From Salinibacterium sp. G-O1 (GTDB lineage: Bacteria; Actinomycetota; Actinomycetes; Actinomycetales; Microbacteriaceae): DNA of 64,000 nucleotides. Position 1 is the stretch's first letter, and every line of letters starts with the position of its first letter. The stretch is from the NCBI RefSeq assembly GCF_030063305.1, contig NZ_JASISV010000002.1:1008764-1072763 (forward strand). Direction: 5' to 3'. Below the pieces are notes generated by a model. The model did not search any database and was not told the DNA's origin. It saw nothing but the letters and a program-made list of their open reading frames with translations. Both the position numbers and the translations under genes were made by a program. Below are positions 24,918 to 33,749 of this stretch, piece after piece.

Positions 24918-25729
24918 GCCGTCACCCCCGGCACCCATCGGTCGCGCAGGCTCACCAGGGCGGTCGCGGAGATGACCATCAGCACGAGCGAGAGGGCGAT
25001 CGCGGCATCCGGGTCGGTCTGCAGTTGCAGGTAGGTGGCGATCGGAAGCGTCTGGGTGACGCCGGGGAAGCTGCCGGCGAAGGTGATGGTCGCGCCGAAT
25101 TCTCCCAGCGCGCGACAGAAGCAGAGCAGCGCGCCGGCGGCAACACCCGGCGCGACGAGCGGCAGCGTGATGCGACGAAATACCGTGAACCTTGACGCGC
25201 CGAGGGTGGCGGCGGCCACCTCGAACCTGCGATCCGATGCCCGCAACGCACCATCCACCGCCAGCACGAGGAACGGCATCGCGACGAACACCTGCGCGAT
25301 CACCACGGCCGCGGTGGTGAAGGGAAGTTGGAACGGCAGGAATTGCCCGATCAGCCCGTTGCGCCCCAGCAACAGCAGCAGCGCGACGCCTCCCACGACG
25401 GGCGGCAGCACGAGCGGAACGGTCACGAGGGCGCGAAGCAAGCGCCTCGGTACCGCGGGCCACTGGTCAGACCTGGCGAGCACGAGCGCCAGCGGGATGC
25501 CCAGCACCAACGAGATCGCCGTCGACAGCAGCGCGGTTCCGAGCGACAGCCCGAGCGCCGACGCAACCGTGGGCTGACGCAGCAACTCCGGCAGCTGGGC
25601 CCACGGCGCGCGGACGACGAGTGCCATGAGCGGCAACCCAAGCAGTGCCAGCGCCAGCCCGGCGGGAATCCACAGGGCTGGGGACAGAAAGCTCCGTCTA
25701 CTGCTGCGGCGCGCCGAAGCCTGCATCAT
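24914..25729 (-). CDS. modB: Molybdate ABC importer permease
   Basis: A 271-residue membrane protein with about six hydrophobic segments and the CRALGEFGATITFAGS segment diagnostic of ModB-type permeases. The start at 25729 (ATG ATG) lies seven bases after AAGGAAG and overlaps the end of modA by 32 bases. It forms the channel for molybdate, and possibly tungstate, with ModC and ModA. Confidence 0.9.
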   Translation of the reverse strand: MMQASARRSSRRSFLSPALWIPAGLALALLGLPLMALVVRAPWAQLPELLRQPTVASALGLSLGTALLSTAISLVLGIPLALVLARSDQWPAVPRRLLRALVTVPLVLPPVVGGVALLLLLGRNGLIGQFLPFQLPFTTAAVVIAQVFVAMPFLVLAVDGALRASDRRFEVAAATLGASRFTVFRRITLPLVAPGVAAGALLCFCRALGEFGATITFAGSFPGVTQTLPIATYLQLQTDPDAAIALSLVLMVISATALVSLRDRWVPGVTA

Positions 25730-26477
25730 CAAGGATCTTCCTTCCCGCTGGCGAGAGCACGTAGGCGACGAAGGCCGTCGCCGCAGCATTCCGGGTGGAT
25801 GCCGCGAGCCGAGCTATCGGATAGACGCTGACCGCGGCGGCGGCCCCGGCGAACTCGATCCCGTCGACCCGATCCCCCGCGGCGCGCACGTCAGTCGCAT
25901 AGACGAGCCCGGCATCGACCTCCCCGAGTTCGACTTTCGTCAGAACCGCCTTGACGTCCTGCTCCAGGGTGTCTGGCTCCGGTGCGATCCCGGCGGCGGC
26001 GAACGCGGCCATGGCTGCCGCCCCACAGGGCACCTCGGCGGCGCACAGGGCGATGCTGAGCTCCGGCCGCGTGAAGTCGGCGAGTCCGGCAACGCCTCCG
26101 GGATTGCCCGGGGGCACCGCGATCTCGAGGGTGTTCGTGGCGAATGCCGTCGGCTCGCCCTCGGTAAGTCCAGCCTCGACGACGGTCGTCATCGTGGCGG
26201 CACTGGCGGCGGCGAACACGTCGACCGGTGCCCCCTCGACGATCTGGGCGGCGAGCGCCGAGCTGCCGCCGAAGTTGAACGTAACGGTCACGTCAGGGTG
26301 TTCTGTGGTGAACGCGTCGGCGATAGTGCCAAAGGTGTCGGTGAGGGATGCCGCGGCCGACACGGTCACGGTGCCGGCGAGTGTGTCCGTGGTCGTCGTT
26401 GCCACCCCGGGCGCGGGTGCCGCGCATCCGCTCAGGAGTACCGCTACGGCGACGAACGCCGGCGCGGCGCGTCTCAC
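25698..26477 (-). CDS. modA: Molybdate-binding lipoprotein
   Basis: A 259-residue exported binding protein with a short signal sequence and lipobox LSGC, cysteine at residue 18. The mature part opens with VTVSAAASLTDTF and has NFGGSSALAAQI, the oxyanion-binding serines of ModA. It would capture molybdate outside the membrane for ModBC. Translation overlaps the regulator upstream (GTGA-like four-base overlap at 26474-26477). Confidence 0.9.
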   Translation of the reverse strand: MRRAAPAFVAVAVLLSGCAAPAPGVATTTTDTLAGTVTVSAAASLTDTFGTIADAFTTEHPDVTVTFNFGGSSALAAQIVEGAPVDVFAAASAATMTTVVEAGLTEGEPTAFATNTLEIAVPPGNPGGVAGLADFTRPELSIALCAAEVPCGAAAMAAFAAAGIAPEPDTLEQDVKAVLTKVELGEVDAGLVYATDVRAAGDRVDGIEFAGAAAAVSVYPIARLAASTRNAAATAFVAYVLSPAGRKILDDAGFGAPQQ

Positions 26478-26893
26478 GGGTGAGCTTCCGGAGTCTCGAC
26501 CACGACGTTCGTCGCCTTCACACTCGCGGTGGCGAGGGTGCCGGGTTCGAGTTCGAGTTCGTCGGCGGCCTCGCGGCTCATGAGCGACACGATCCTGAAC
26601 GGCCCTGCCTGCAGTTCGACCTGAGCCATCACGGTGTCTTTGACAACCTTCGTGACGATTCCCGTGATCCGGTTGCGTGCCGATGCCTTCGAGGTGGGGA
26701 AGGCTGCGGAGAGCGCAGATTCGGCGGCCAGCTCCTGGGCGAGTCCGGCGAGCTCGCGTCCGTCGACGAACGACCGTCCGTTGGGGCCGCTGACGAGGGT
26801 GAGGCGTCCGCCGTCCGCCCAGCGGCGCACGGTGTCGTCGCTGACCCCGAGAAGCGCAGCAGCTTCGCTGACCTTGAACTGTGTCGCCGCCAT
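26474..26893 (-). CDS. HTH-TOBE molybdenum-responsive regulator
   Basis: A 139-residue protein with an excisionase/MerR-like helix-turn-helix (residues about 6-50: VSEAAALLGVSDDTVRRW) and a Mop/TOBE domain (about 70-135: ARNRITGIVTKVVKDTVMAQVEL). It looks like a one-component molybdate sensor that replaces the TOBE domain missing from ModC. It heads the operon with modA, modB and modC. An inverted repeat 13-55 bases upstream of its ATG is the likely target. The ModE-like role is inferred from domains and position. Confidence 0.82.
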   Translation of the reverse strand: MAATQFKVSEAAALLGVSDDTVRRWADGGRLTLVSGPNGRSFVDGRELAGLAQELAAESALSAAFPTSKASARNRITGIVTKVVKDTVMAQVELQAGPFRIVSLMSREAADELELEPGTLATASVKATNVVVETPEAHP

Positions 26894-26905
26894 GGGGATC
26901 TCTTT

Positions 26906-26948
26906 CCGTATTCGCGTTCAGATCATGCTATCCGAACCGCGAATACGG
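26906..26948. promoter_or_regulatory. 11-bp inverted repeat between mod and moe operons
   Basis: CCGTATTCGCG at 26906-26916 is repeated exactly in inverse at 26938-26948, with a 21-base spacer. Allowing one inserted base, the match runs on by three more positions on the inner side (TTC/GAAC). It lies in the 96-base gap between the divergent HTH-TOBE regulator gene and moeB, where a molybdenum-sensing regulator would be expected to bind and control both operons. Confidence 0.6.
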
Positions 26949-26989
26949 TTTCATGCGCAGGTGCGATTCGCAGGCGCGAGAATGTACCC

Positions 26990-28057
26990 GTGGATCTTCG
27001 CTACTCGCGCCAACTCGCGCTCCCCGGCTTCGGAGCCGACGAGCAGGCCAGGCTTGCGGCATCCAGAGTTCTCGTCGTCGGCGCTGGCGGCCTCGGCAGC
27101 AGCGTGATCCCCTCCCTCGCCGCGGCGGGCGTCGGAACAATCGGGATCATCGACGACGACACGGTCGAACTCAGCAACCTTCATCGGCAACTGATGCATT
27201 CCGTGGCCGACATCGGGCACAGCAAAGTGAGCTCAGCGGCGGCCAGCGTCGCAGACCTGAACCCGGCAACGATCGTCGTGGCACTGAACGAGCGGCTGAC
27301 GAGCGTCACCGCGCCTGAGCTGTTCGCGGACTACGACCTCGTGCTTGACGGCAGCGATAACTTCGCCACCAGATATCTGGTGAGCGACGCGGCGACCCTC
27401 GCCGGAATTCCGGTGGTCTGGGGCTCGGTGTCGCAATACGGCGGTCAGGCAAGCGTCGCACCGCCGGGCGGCCCCGGCTATCGCGACCTCTTTCCCGTGC
27501 CGCCGTCGCCCGGCGCAGTTCTCTCGTGCGAGGTCGGCGGCGTGATGCCGACGGTGGTTGCCCTAATCGGTTCGATCATGTCGACGGAAGCGATCAAACT
27601 CATCACCGGCATCGGCAGGCCCCTGGTCGGCCGGGTGACGATCGTGGATGCGCTCACGGGTTCGTTTCGCGAACTGTCGTTCGAGAAAGACCCGACGGCG
27701 GAGCCCATCACTGCCCTCATCGACTATGACGCGTTCTGCGGGGCGTCCGATTCGGGCGGCACCGCTGCGTCTGAGCTCATGACCCGGCGCGACGACTTCA
27801 CACTGCTCGACGTGCGTGAGCCGTGGGAGGTCGAGCTGGTGTCACTGCCTGGGGCGATTCCGATTCCGCTCGGCAGCCTGCCCGTCCGTCTGGGCGAGCT
27901 CGATCCGGCGAAACCCGTGGTCGCGTACTGCCACCACGGGGTGCGGTCGGCCGCAGCCCGCGACATCCTCACCGCCGCCGGCTTCGACGCCAGCCACCTC
28001 GCCGGCGGCATCGACTCCTGGGCGCTCGAGAACGATCCAGACATGCTGCGCTACTGA
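26990..28057 (+). CDS. moeB: Molybdopterin-synthase adenylyltransferase with rhodanese domain
   Basis: A 355-residue protein: an adenylating ThiF/MoeB domain (1-240, with GAGGLGSSVIPSLAAAGVG near 25 and DGSDNFATRYLV near 120) and a C-terminal rhodanese domain (about 260-355) with active-site CHHGVRS. It activates the C-terminal glycine of MoaD and can supply sulfur. The usual zinc-binding CxxC pairs are missing: the CYRCLF position reads GYRDLF. The GTG at 26990 has a weak ribosome site, so the start is less sure. It leads an operon with moeA, moaCB and moaE. Confidence 0.88.
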   Translation: MDLRYSRQLALPGFGADEQARLAASRVLVVGAGGLGSSVIPSLAAAGVGTIGIIDDDTVELSNLHRQLMHSVADIGHSKVSSAAASVADLNPATIVVALNERLTSVTAPELFADYDLVLDGSDNFATRYLVSDAATLAGIPVVWGSVSQYGGQASVAPPGGPGYRDLFPVPPSPGAVLSCEVGGVMPTVVALIGSIMSTEAIKLITGIGRPLVGRVTIVDALTGSFRELSFEKDPTAEPITALIDYDAFCGASDSGGTAASELMTRRDDFTLLDVREPWEVELVSLPGAIPIPLGSLPVRLGELDPAKPVVAYCHHGVRSAAARDILTAAGFDASHLAGGIDSWALENDPDMLRY

Positions 28058-29244
28058 TGGGCCATCGGAGCGTTGCCGAGCACGCTGAGCACATCGCCGC
28101 GATGCTCGAACCGACCCTCGCCGCGCGCATCGAGACCGTGGCACTCGACGACGCGTTCGGCCGGGTGACGGCCGCCGAGGTGCTCTCGCCGGTCGACCTT
28201 CCGCTGTTCCGTAACTCCCAGATGGATGGATTCGCGGTGCTCACCACCGACCTCGCGACGCTGCCCGCGACCCTCCCCATCGCCGGTGAGATCGCGGCGA
28301 GGCCGGGTGATCCGCTGCCGTTGCTGCCGGGATCCGCGGTGCGCATCATGACCGGCGGAGTCGTGCCCGCGGGGGCCGATGCCGTGGTTCCGGTCGAGGA
28401 CACCACCGTCGACGGCTCCACCGTGACGATCACCCGCGCACGTTCCACTGGTGAGTACGTGCGCGACCAGGGCAGCGACCTTCGCCGTGGCGACCGGCTT
28501 CTGCCGCTTGGGCTCAGGCTCGGCTCGCGCCATCTGGCGGCGCTTGCCGCCGCCGGGCTCACCTCGGTCGACGTGGTCGCCAGAGTGCGGGTGGCGGTCA
28601 TCACCACCGGCTCCGAGCTGATCCAGCCCGGCGACATTCCCGTGCTGGGGCAGGTGTTCGATTCCAACGCCACCGCGCTGGCTGCCGCGGTGCGGGCCAC
28701 GGGTGCTGTGGTCGCCTTCCGTGCCCACGTGCTCGACGACCACGAGGCCATGCTGCGCGCGCTGACCGAGGCCGCCGCGACGGCTGATGTGATCATCACC
28801 TCCGGCGGCATCTCGATGGGCGACTACGAGGTGGTGCGCGAGACTTTGGAACCGAGAGGCGCCGAGGTGGGCCATGTGGCGATGCAGCCCGGCGGCCCCC
28901 AGGCCACCGCGACCTTCGACGGCGTCCCGGTGATCTGCTTCCCCGGCAACCCCGTGAGCACGCAGATCTCGTTCGAGGTGTTTGTGGCACCGCTGTTGCG
29001 CGAGGCTTCCGGGGTCGCGGCCGCCGTGCGGCGGCGTCGCACGATGACGGTCGGCACCGCGTCCATCGCCGGCAAGCGCCAATTTCTGCGTGGAGCGGCG
29101 GTGGGTGGCGACGGGGTGACCCTGGTCGCCGGGCCCAGCTCACACCTTGTCGCCGGGCTGGCGGCATCCGATCTGCTGATCGTCGTGCCGGAAGACGTCA
29201 TCGAAATTGCCGTCGACGATTCCGTGGAAACATGGGAACTATGA
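28057..29244 (+). CDS. moeA: Molybdopterin molybdenumtransferase
   Basis: A 395-residue MoeA, which inserts molybdate into adenylated molybdopterin. Key segments are NSQMDGFAV near residue 49, MTGGVVPAGADAVVPVED near 97, ITTGSEL, TSGGISMGDYE near 249 and CFPGNPVS near 291. Its ATG shares one base with the moeB stop (TGATG), and its stop overlaps the next start (ATGA). Length and motifs are normal. Confidence 0.93.
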   Translation: MGHRSVAEHAEHIAAMLEPTLAARIETVALDDAFGRVTAAEVLSPVDLPLFRNSQMDGFAVLTTDLATLPATLPIAGEIAARPGDPLPLLPGSAVRIMTGGVVPAGADAVVPVEDTTVDGSTVTITRARSTGEYVRDQGSDLRRGDRLLPLGLRLGSRHLAALAAAGLTSVDVVARVRVAVITTGSELIQPGDIPVLGQVFDSNATALAAAVRATGAVVAFRAHVLDDHEAMLRALTEAAATADVIITSGGISMGDYEVVRETLEPRGAEVGHVAMQPGGPQATATFDGVPVICFPGNPVSTQISFEVFVAPLLREASGVAAAVRRRRTMTVGTASIAGKRQFLRGAAVGGDGVTLVAGPSSHLVAGLAASDLLIVVPEDVIEIAVDDSVETWEL

Positions 29245-30191
29245 CCGACTCCCCCGCACGTCTCAGCCATCTCGACGGCGACGGGCGCGCGCGCATGGTC
29301 GACGTGAGCGATAAGGCCATCACCAAACGCACAGCCACCGCGACCGGTCGTTTCTTGAGCACAGCAGAGGTGCTGTCGCTGGTGAGGGCGGATGACCTCC
29401 CGAAGGCCGACGTTTTGGCCACAGCCCGCATCGCCGGCATCCAGGGCGCCAAGCGCACGAGCGAGCTGATCCCGCTGTGCCACCAGCTCGCGCTGAGCTC
29501 GGTCACCATCGACTTCTACCTCGACGACACCTCGATCGACATCACCGCCACAGCGACGACGACCGGCAAGACCGGTGTCGAGATGGAAGCGCTCACCGCT
29601 GTGGCGATCGCGGGCCTCACCCTTCACGACATGACGAAGGCCGTCGACCCCTTTTCGGTTCTCGGTGAGATCAAGCTTGCCTCGAAAACCGGAGGCAAGA
29701 GCCGCGGTACCGTGCGCCCCCTCACCGCCGCCGTGATCGTCGCGTCGACCGGTGGCGCCGCTGGCACCCGCGAAGATACGACGGGTCCGCACATCGCCCG
29801 CTGGCTGGGCGAGCGCGGCTGGACAGTGGATGCCACGACCATCGTCGCCGATGCGGATGTCGCCGCCGAACTGGCCAGGATCGTCGCCACCGCCCCCGCC
29901 GTCATCATCACCACCGGGGGCACGGGCATGAGCCCCACCGATCAGACGCCGGAGGCCACGCGGGCGCTGCTCACCCGGGAGCTTCCCGGAGTTGCGGAAT
30001 CGATCAGGGCCCGTGGCCTCCCGCACACCCCGAAGGCCGCGCTCAGCCGCGGCCTCGCCGGCACCGCCGGAGACACCGTGATCGTGAACCTGCCCGGCTC
30101 GACCGGCGGCGTGAAAGACGGGCTGGCCGTGCTCGACGAGCTGCTCGACCACCTCGTCGCGCAGGTGGCCGGGGGCGGCGCCCATGAGTGA
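29241..30191 (+). CDS. moaCB: MoaC-MoaB (MogA) bifunctional molybdopterin protein
   Basis: A 316-residue fusion. The first half (to about 155) is MoaC, cyclic pyranopterin monophosphate synthase, with LIPLCHQL and GVEMEALTAV and DMTKAVD motifs. The second half (about 162-316) is MoaB/MogA, molybdopterin adenylyltransferase, with TTGGTGMSPTDQTPEA and LPGSTGGVKDG. The fusion is common in actinobacteria. I chose the ATG at 29241 that overlaps the moeA stop; an ATG nine bases earlier also exists. Confidence 0.92.
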   Translation: MTDSPARLSHLDGDGRARMVDVSDKAITKRTATATGRFLSTAEVLSLVRADDLPKADVLATARIAGIQGAKRTSELIPLCHQLALSSVTIDFYLDDTSIDITATATTTGKTGVEMEALTAVAIAGLTLHDMTKAVDPFSVLGEIKLASKTGGKSRGTVRPLTAAVIVASTGGAAGTREDTTGPHIARWLGERGWTVDATTIVADADVAAELARIVATAPAVIITTGGTGMSPTDQTPEATRALLTRELPGVAESIRARGLPHTPKAALSRGLAGTAGDTVIVNLPGSTGGVKDGLAVLDELLDHLVAQVAGGGAHE

Positions 30192-30597
30192 CGTTCTGGC
30201 GGTGATCACCGACGAGCCACTCGACCAGGACCGGTTCGAGGCGTTCGTGCTCGACAGCGCAAACGGGGCGATCGTGACCTTCCGCGGCATCGTGCGCGAC
30301 CACGATCACGGTCAGTCGGTTTCCGGGCTCGACTACCAGTCCCACCCCGACGCGCAGCGGTTCCTCGAGGAGTGCTGCACAGCGGTGGCCAGCGAGTCAG
30401 GGCTGCGGGTCGCGGCGGGCCATCGCACGGGATCGCTCACCGTCGGGGATGTCGCGCTCGTGGCATCCGTCGCCGCACCGCACCGCGCGGAGGCCTTCGC
30501 CGCCTGCGAGAAGCTCGTCGAGTCGATCAAGCTCTCCGTGCCGATCTGGAAGCGGCAACACCTCGCCGACGGCGCCACGGAGTGGGTCGGGCTGTAG
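30184..30597 (+). CDS. moaE: Molybdopterin synthase large subunit
   Basis: A 137-residue MoaE, which with MoaD adds the dithiolene sulfurs to the pyranopterin. Segments GAIVTFRGIVRDHDHG near residue 28, HRTGSLTVGDVA near 80, HRAEAFAACEKLVESIK near 99 and PIWKRQ near 120 include the conserved active-site lysines. It overlaps the MoaCB gene by eight bases. Confidence 0.95.
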   Translation: MSDVLAVITDEPLDQDRFEAFVLDSANGAIVTFRGIVRDHDHGQSVSGLDYQSHPDAQRFLEECCTAVASESGLRVAAGHRTGSLTVGDVALVASVAAPHRAEAFAACEKLVESIKLSVPIWKRQHLADGATEWVGL

Positions 30598-30607
30598 CGT
30601 TACCCGC

Positions 30608-31057
30608 ATGCCCCGCACCTCGGCCGCCCCATCCTCGGGCGCCATGAACGCCATGAACCGCATCCACCGCGCCCTCATCCGGCTGACGCGTGGGCGGGTG
30701 GGCTGGCACCTCAGCGGGATGCCCATGCTCGAGCTCACGACGACCGGGCGCACGTCGGGCGAGCCGAGGTCGACCATGCTGAGTTCACCGTTGCAACCGG
30801 GCGGAAGCTATGTCGTGGTGGCCTCCCGCGGTGGCGACGACAAGCATCCGGCCTGGTACCTCAACCTGGTGGCTAACCCGGCCGTCGAGGTCGACTATCA
30901 GGGCGGCGGGAAGCAGAAGCGCCTTGCGCGGGTGGCAACCGCGACCGAACGCGCCGAGCTGTGGAGCGTAGTTACGGCTGACCACAAGAACTACGCCCAG
31001 TACCAGTCACGGACAGACCGACAGATTCCGCTGGTATTCCTCGACCCGGTCGGGTAG
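30608..31057 (+). CDS. Deazaflavin-dependent nitroreductase-like protein
   Basis: A 149-residue split-barrel protein of the Ddn/F420H2-dependent nitroreductase-like family. It shows LELTTTGRTSGEPRSTML near 40 and GGDDKHPAWYLNLVANPAVEV near 76, which are diagnostic for the family. It suggests that the host makes or once used cofactor F420, typical of actinobacteria. ATGs at 30644 and 30653 are later possible starts. It lies after moaE and converges on moaD with a six-base gap; a role in the Mo pathway is not implied. Confidence 0.82.
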   Translation: MPRTSAAPSSGAMNAMNRIHRALIRLTRGRVGWHLSGMPMLELTTTGRTSGEPRSTMLSSPLQPGGSYVVVASRGGDDKHPAWYLNLVANPAVEVDYQGGGKQKRLARVATATERAELWSVVTADHKNYAQYQSRTDRQIPLVFLDPVG

Positions 31058-31063
31058 CTGCGC

Positions 31064-31306
31064 TCAGCCGCCCGCGAACGGCGGCAAAACGTCGACCCGA
31101 GCGCCGACGGCGCGCGAATCGTCGCGGCTCACCACTCCGTCGACGAGGAACGATCCCGCCGCGAGCACTCTCGCCATGGCGTCTCCGTAGCGCTCGACCA
31201 GCAGCGACCGCAGTTCACCGACGGTGGATGCCACCGGCAACTGCTCCTCGTCGCATCCCGCGGCCTCCGCGGCCGCCGCGAAGTACCTCACGGTCACCTC
31301 AGCCAC
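31064..31306 (-). CDS. moaD: Molybdopterin synthase sulfur-carrier subunit
   Basis: An 80-residue ubiquitin-like protein that ends in the required Gly-Gly (PPFAGG), the site of thiocarboxylate formation. It begins [17 protein letters not shown]. The GTG at 31306 is preceded by GGAG at six bases and overlaps the moaA stop by eight bases; a GTG at 31297 is a possible alternative. It would be activated by the MoeB encoded 3 kb away. Confidence 0.88.
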   Translation of the reverse strand: MAEVTVRYFAAAAEAAGCDEEQLPVASTVGELRSLLVERYGDAMARVLAAGSFLVDGVVSRDDSRAVGARVDVLPPFAGG

Positions 31307-32378
31307 CGATCGCTCCCATGCTGCGCTGGGGCCGTACAAAATCGGCACGCTCCATGCCGTGACCCTTTTGCTTGCCCCACATCGCCGCCCGCCACCACTC
31401 AGCGATGGTGGCATCCGTCGATCCGTCGCGAAGCAGTGCCCGCAGGTCGGTCTCGTCGTCGCCGAACAGGCACGAGCGAACCGTGCCCTCTGCGGTCACG
31501 CGGGTGCGGTCGCAGGCCGCGCAGAAGCTGCGGGTGACCGAGGCAATGATGCCTACCGTGGCAGGGCCGCCGTTGTAGGTGTGCCCGGCGACGAGCCACT
31601 CTTCTGCCGGGTCCGACGGGTCGACCCGGTGTGGCTGTGTCAGGGTGAATCGGGCGCCGAGCACGTCGAGCAACTCGGCAGCGTCGACCATGTTGTCGCG
31701 CGCCCAGGCCTCGTCGGCGTCGAGCGGCATCTGTTCGATGAACCGCAGCCTCGCCTCATTGGCCAGCGACCATTCGAGCAGGTCGGCAGCACCACCGAGG
31801 GTGTCACGCATCAGCACGGCGTTGATCTTCAGCGGCGCGATTCCCGCCCGTTTCGCGGCTTCGATGCCGGCAAACACTGCGGGCAGCCGGTCGCGGCGGG
31901 TGAGCCGGGCGAAATGATCGCGATCCACGGTGTCCAGCGAGATGTTGAGCCTGGTCAACCCCGCCGCCACGAGTTCGTCGACGCGCTTATCGAGCCCGAT
32001 CCCGTTGGTCGTCATCGAGATGGATGCCCCACCGGCGACCGCGGAACTCAACCCGATGATCTCCACGAGGTCCGCGCGCATCAGCGGCTCACCACCGGTG
32101 AACCGGATGTCGTGCACTCCGAGGTCGCGCACGGCGATGCCGACCAGCCGCGCGATCTCGACGGGAGTGAGCAGGTCGTTGCGGGCGATGGCGGGAAGAC
32201 CCGCCTCCGGCATGCAGTACGTGCAGCGCAGCGAGCATTTCTCCGTGACCGAGATGCGGAGGTCGCGGGCGGTGCGTCCGTGCTGATCGATCAGCCCCGA
32301 GGCATCCGGTCGCCCCTCGGTCGTCGGCAACGAGGCGGGGTCGCGTCGAATCGCAGGGAGGCCGAGCGACAGGGTCAT
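31299..32378 (-). CDS. moaA: GTP 3',8-cyclase (radical SAM)
   Basis: A 359-residue MoaA, the first enzyme of molybdopterin synthesis. The radical-SAM cluster motif CSLRCTYC is near residue 48, and the second 4Fe-4S cluster cysteines lie in CAACDRTR and the following RSC near 282-300. The essential C-terminal Gly-Gly is present (SMGAIGG). It is followed by an overlapping moaD gene and is divergent from the small sulfite-oxidase-like gene. Confidence 0.95.
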   Translation of the reverse strand: MTLSLGLPAIRRDPASLPTTEGRPDASGLIDQHGRTARDLRISVTEKCSLRCTYCMPEAGLPAIARNDLLTPVEIARLVGIAVRDLGVHDIRFTGGEPLMRADLVEIIGLSSAVAGGASISMTTNGIGLDKRVDELVAAGLTRLNISLDTVDRDHFARLTRRDRLPAVFAGIEAAKRAGIAPLKINAVLMRDTLGGAADLLEWSLANEARLRFIEQMPLDADEAWARDNMVDAAELLDVLGARFTLTQPHRVDPSDPAEEWLVAGHTYNGGPATVGIIASVTRSFCAACDRTRVTAEGTVRSCLFGDDETDLRALLRDGSTDATIAEWWRAAMWGKQKGHGMERADFVRPQRSMGAIGG

Positions 32379-32438
32379 CCTGCAAGCCTACGCGTGCGGG
32401 CCTGAGCGTTCGGGCCTGAGCGTTCGGTATTCTGAAGC

Positions 32439-33032
32439 ATGGCCATTTTCTCCCGCGGTTTCACGGGTCGTCCCCGTGAGGCGCAACCCGACCTTCCCCC
32501 TGGTCAATTTCTTACCGAAGACTTTCCCGTGCTCTCCGCCGGGCCCACCCCCACGATCGCGCAGGCCGACTGGTCGTTCACGATCAAGACGGAGCTCGGC
32601 GCGACGCACTCGTGGTCATGGGATGAACTCCATGCGCTTCCGATCGAAGATGTGCACACCGACATCCACTGCGTCACCCGGTGGTCGAAGCTGGCCACGA
32701 ACTGGCGCGGTGTGTCGCTCGACACCCTGTTCGCCGGCGTCGAGTCGAGCTACGACTACGTGATGGTGCACGCGACCGGTGGCTACACCACCAACCTGCC
32801 GCTCGAAGACCTTCTCGACGGCAAGGCCTGGATCGCCACCGAGTTCGAGGGCGAGCCGCTCGAGCCGGATCACGGCGGCCCTGCACGCATGATCGTGCCG
32901 CACCTCTACTTCTGGAAGAGCACGAAATGGGTGCGCGGCATCACGATGCAGCGCAACGACTCCCCCGGATTCTGGGAGCAGAACGGCTATCACACCTACG
33001 GCAATCCGTGGCGTGAAGAGCGATACAGCTAG
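32439..33032 (+). CDS. Short MsrP/sulfite-oxidase-like molybdoenzyme
   Basis: A 197-residue single-domain molybdopterin enzyme. The likely molybdenum-ligating cysteine is in IHCVTRWSKL near residue 77, and the HGGPARMIVPHLYFWKSTKWV stretch near 143 is typical of the sulfite-oxidase/MsrP fold. No signal or twin-arginine peptide is visible, so it should act in the cytosol, unlike MsrP. It is directly followed (no gap) by a flavin reductase gene, which probably supplies electrons. It sits among Mo-cofactor genes. The substrate is unknown. Confidence 0.82.
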   Translation: MAIFSRGFTGRPREAQPDLPPGQFLTEDFPVLSAGPTPTIAQADWSFTIKTELGATHSWSWDELHALPIEDVHTDIHCVTRWSKLATNWRGVSLDTLFAGVESSYDYVMVHATGGYTTNLPLEDLLDGKAWIATEFEGEPLEPDHGGPARMIVPHLYFWKSTKWVRGITMQRNDSPGFWEQNGYHTYGNPWREERYS

Positions 33033-33749
33033 GTGAGCTATCGCGACTGGCTGGTCGGCACCGTGGTGTCGACAACGCAGCAGACCCCCAATGCGAAGAG
33101 CATCGTTCTGGATGTGCCGGGCTGGCATGGCAGCGCCGCCGGCCAGCATGTCGACGTGCGGCTCACCGCGCCCGACGGCTACAGCGCGGTTCGGGCGTAC
33201 TCACTCGCCTCGACCGGCCCCGGCCACCAGGTCGAGCTCGCTGTCGACCTGATCGACGACGGTGAGGTGTCTCCCTATCTCGTCGAGGAGCTCCGCGCGG
33301 GCGACCAGCTTGAGTTTCGTGGCCCCATCGGCCGCTGGTTCGTGTGGAAACCGGAACAGACCGCGCCGGTGCAGTTGATCGCCGGCGGGTCAGGGGTCGT
33401 GCCGCTGCTGGCAATGATTCGTGCACACACTGCCGCTGCGAGCACGGTCCCCATGCGTCTGCTGTACTCGGTTCGCTCCCCCGCAGACCGTTTCTTCGCC
33501 GAGGAATTGGCGGCGACCACCAATGTCGATATCACCCTCGTTTATACGAGAGAGGCACCGGACGGCTGGCCAGCAGCGCCCGGTCGCGTCACGAGAGACG
33601 TCATTGCCGCAGCCACCACCCCCGCGAGCGAGAACCCGGCCGTGTTCGTGTGCGGGCCCACCGGTTTCGTGGAGGCCGTCGCCACCTCGCTTGTTGAGCT
33701 CGGGCACGATCCTGTCGCCGTCAAGACAGAGCGTTTCGGCGGCAGCTAG
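33033..33749 (+). CDS. FAD/NAD(P)-binding ferredoxin-reductase-like protein
   Basis: A 238-residue reductase with an FAD domain (RAYSLAST near residue 54) and an NAD(P) domain (IAGGSGVVPLLAMIRAH near 113 and VFVCGPTGFVEAV near 208). It lacks an iron-sulfur domain. The GTG start immediately follows the stop of the molybdoenzyme gene, implying a two-component enzyme. The stop codon overlaps that of the convergent membrane-protein gene. Confidence 0.85.
   Translation: MSYRDWLVGTVVSTTQQTPNAKSIVLDVPGWHGSAAGQHVDVRLTAPDGYSAVRAYSLASTGPGHQVELAVDLIDDGEVSPYLVEELRAGDQLEFRGPIGRWFVWKPEQTAPVQLIAGGSGVVPLLAMIRAHTAAASTVPMRLLYSVRSPADRFFAEELAATTNVDITLVYTREAPDGWPAAPGRVTRDVIAAATTPASENPAVFVCGPTGFVEAVATSLVELGHDPVAVKTERFGGS

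Noticed and set aside
24918..25463. 182-residue upstream extension of ModC
   Set aside because: It is out-of-frame modB sequence, Arg-rich and without ABC motifs; the ATG at 24917 overlaps the modB stop as expected.
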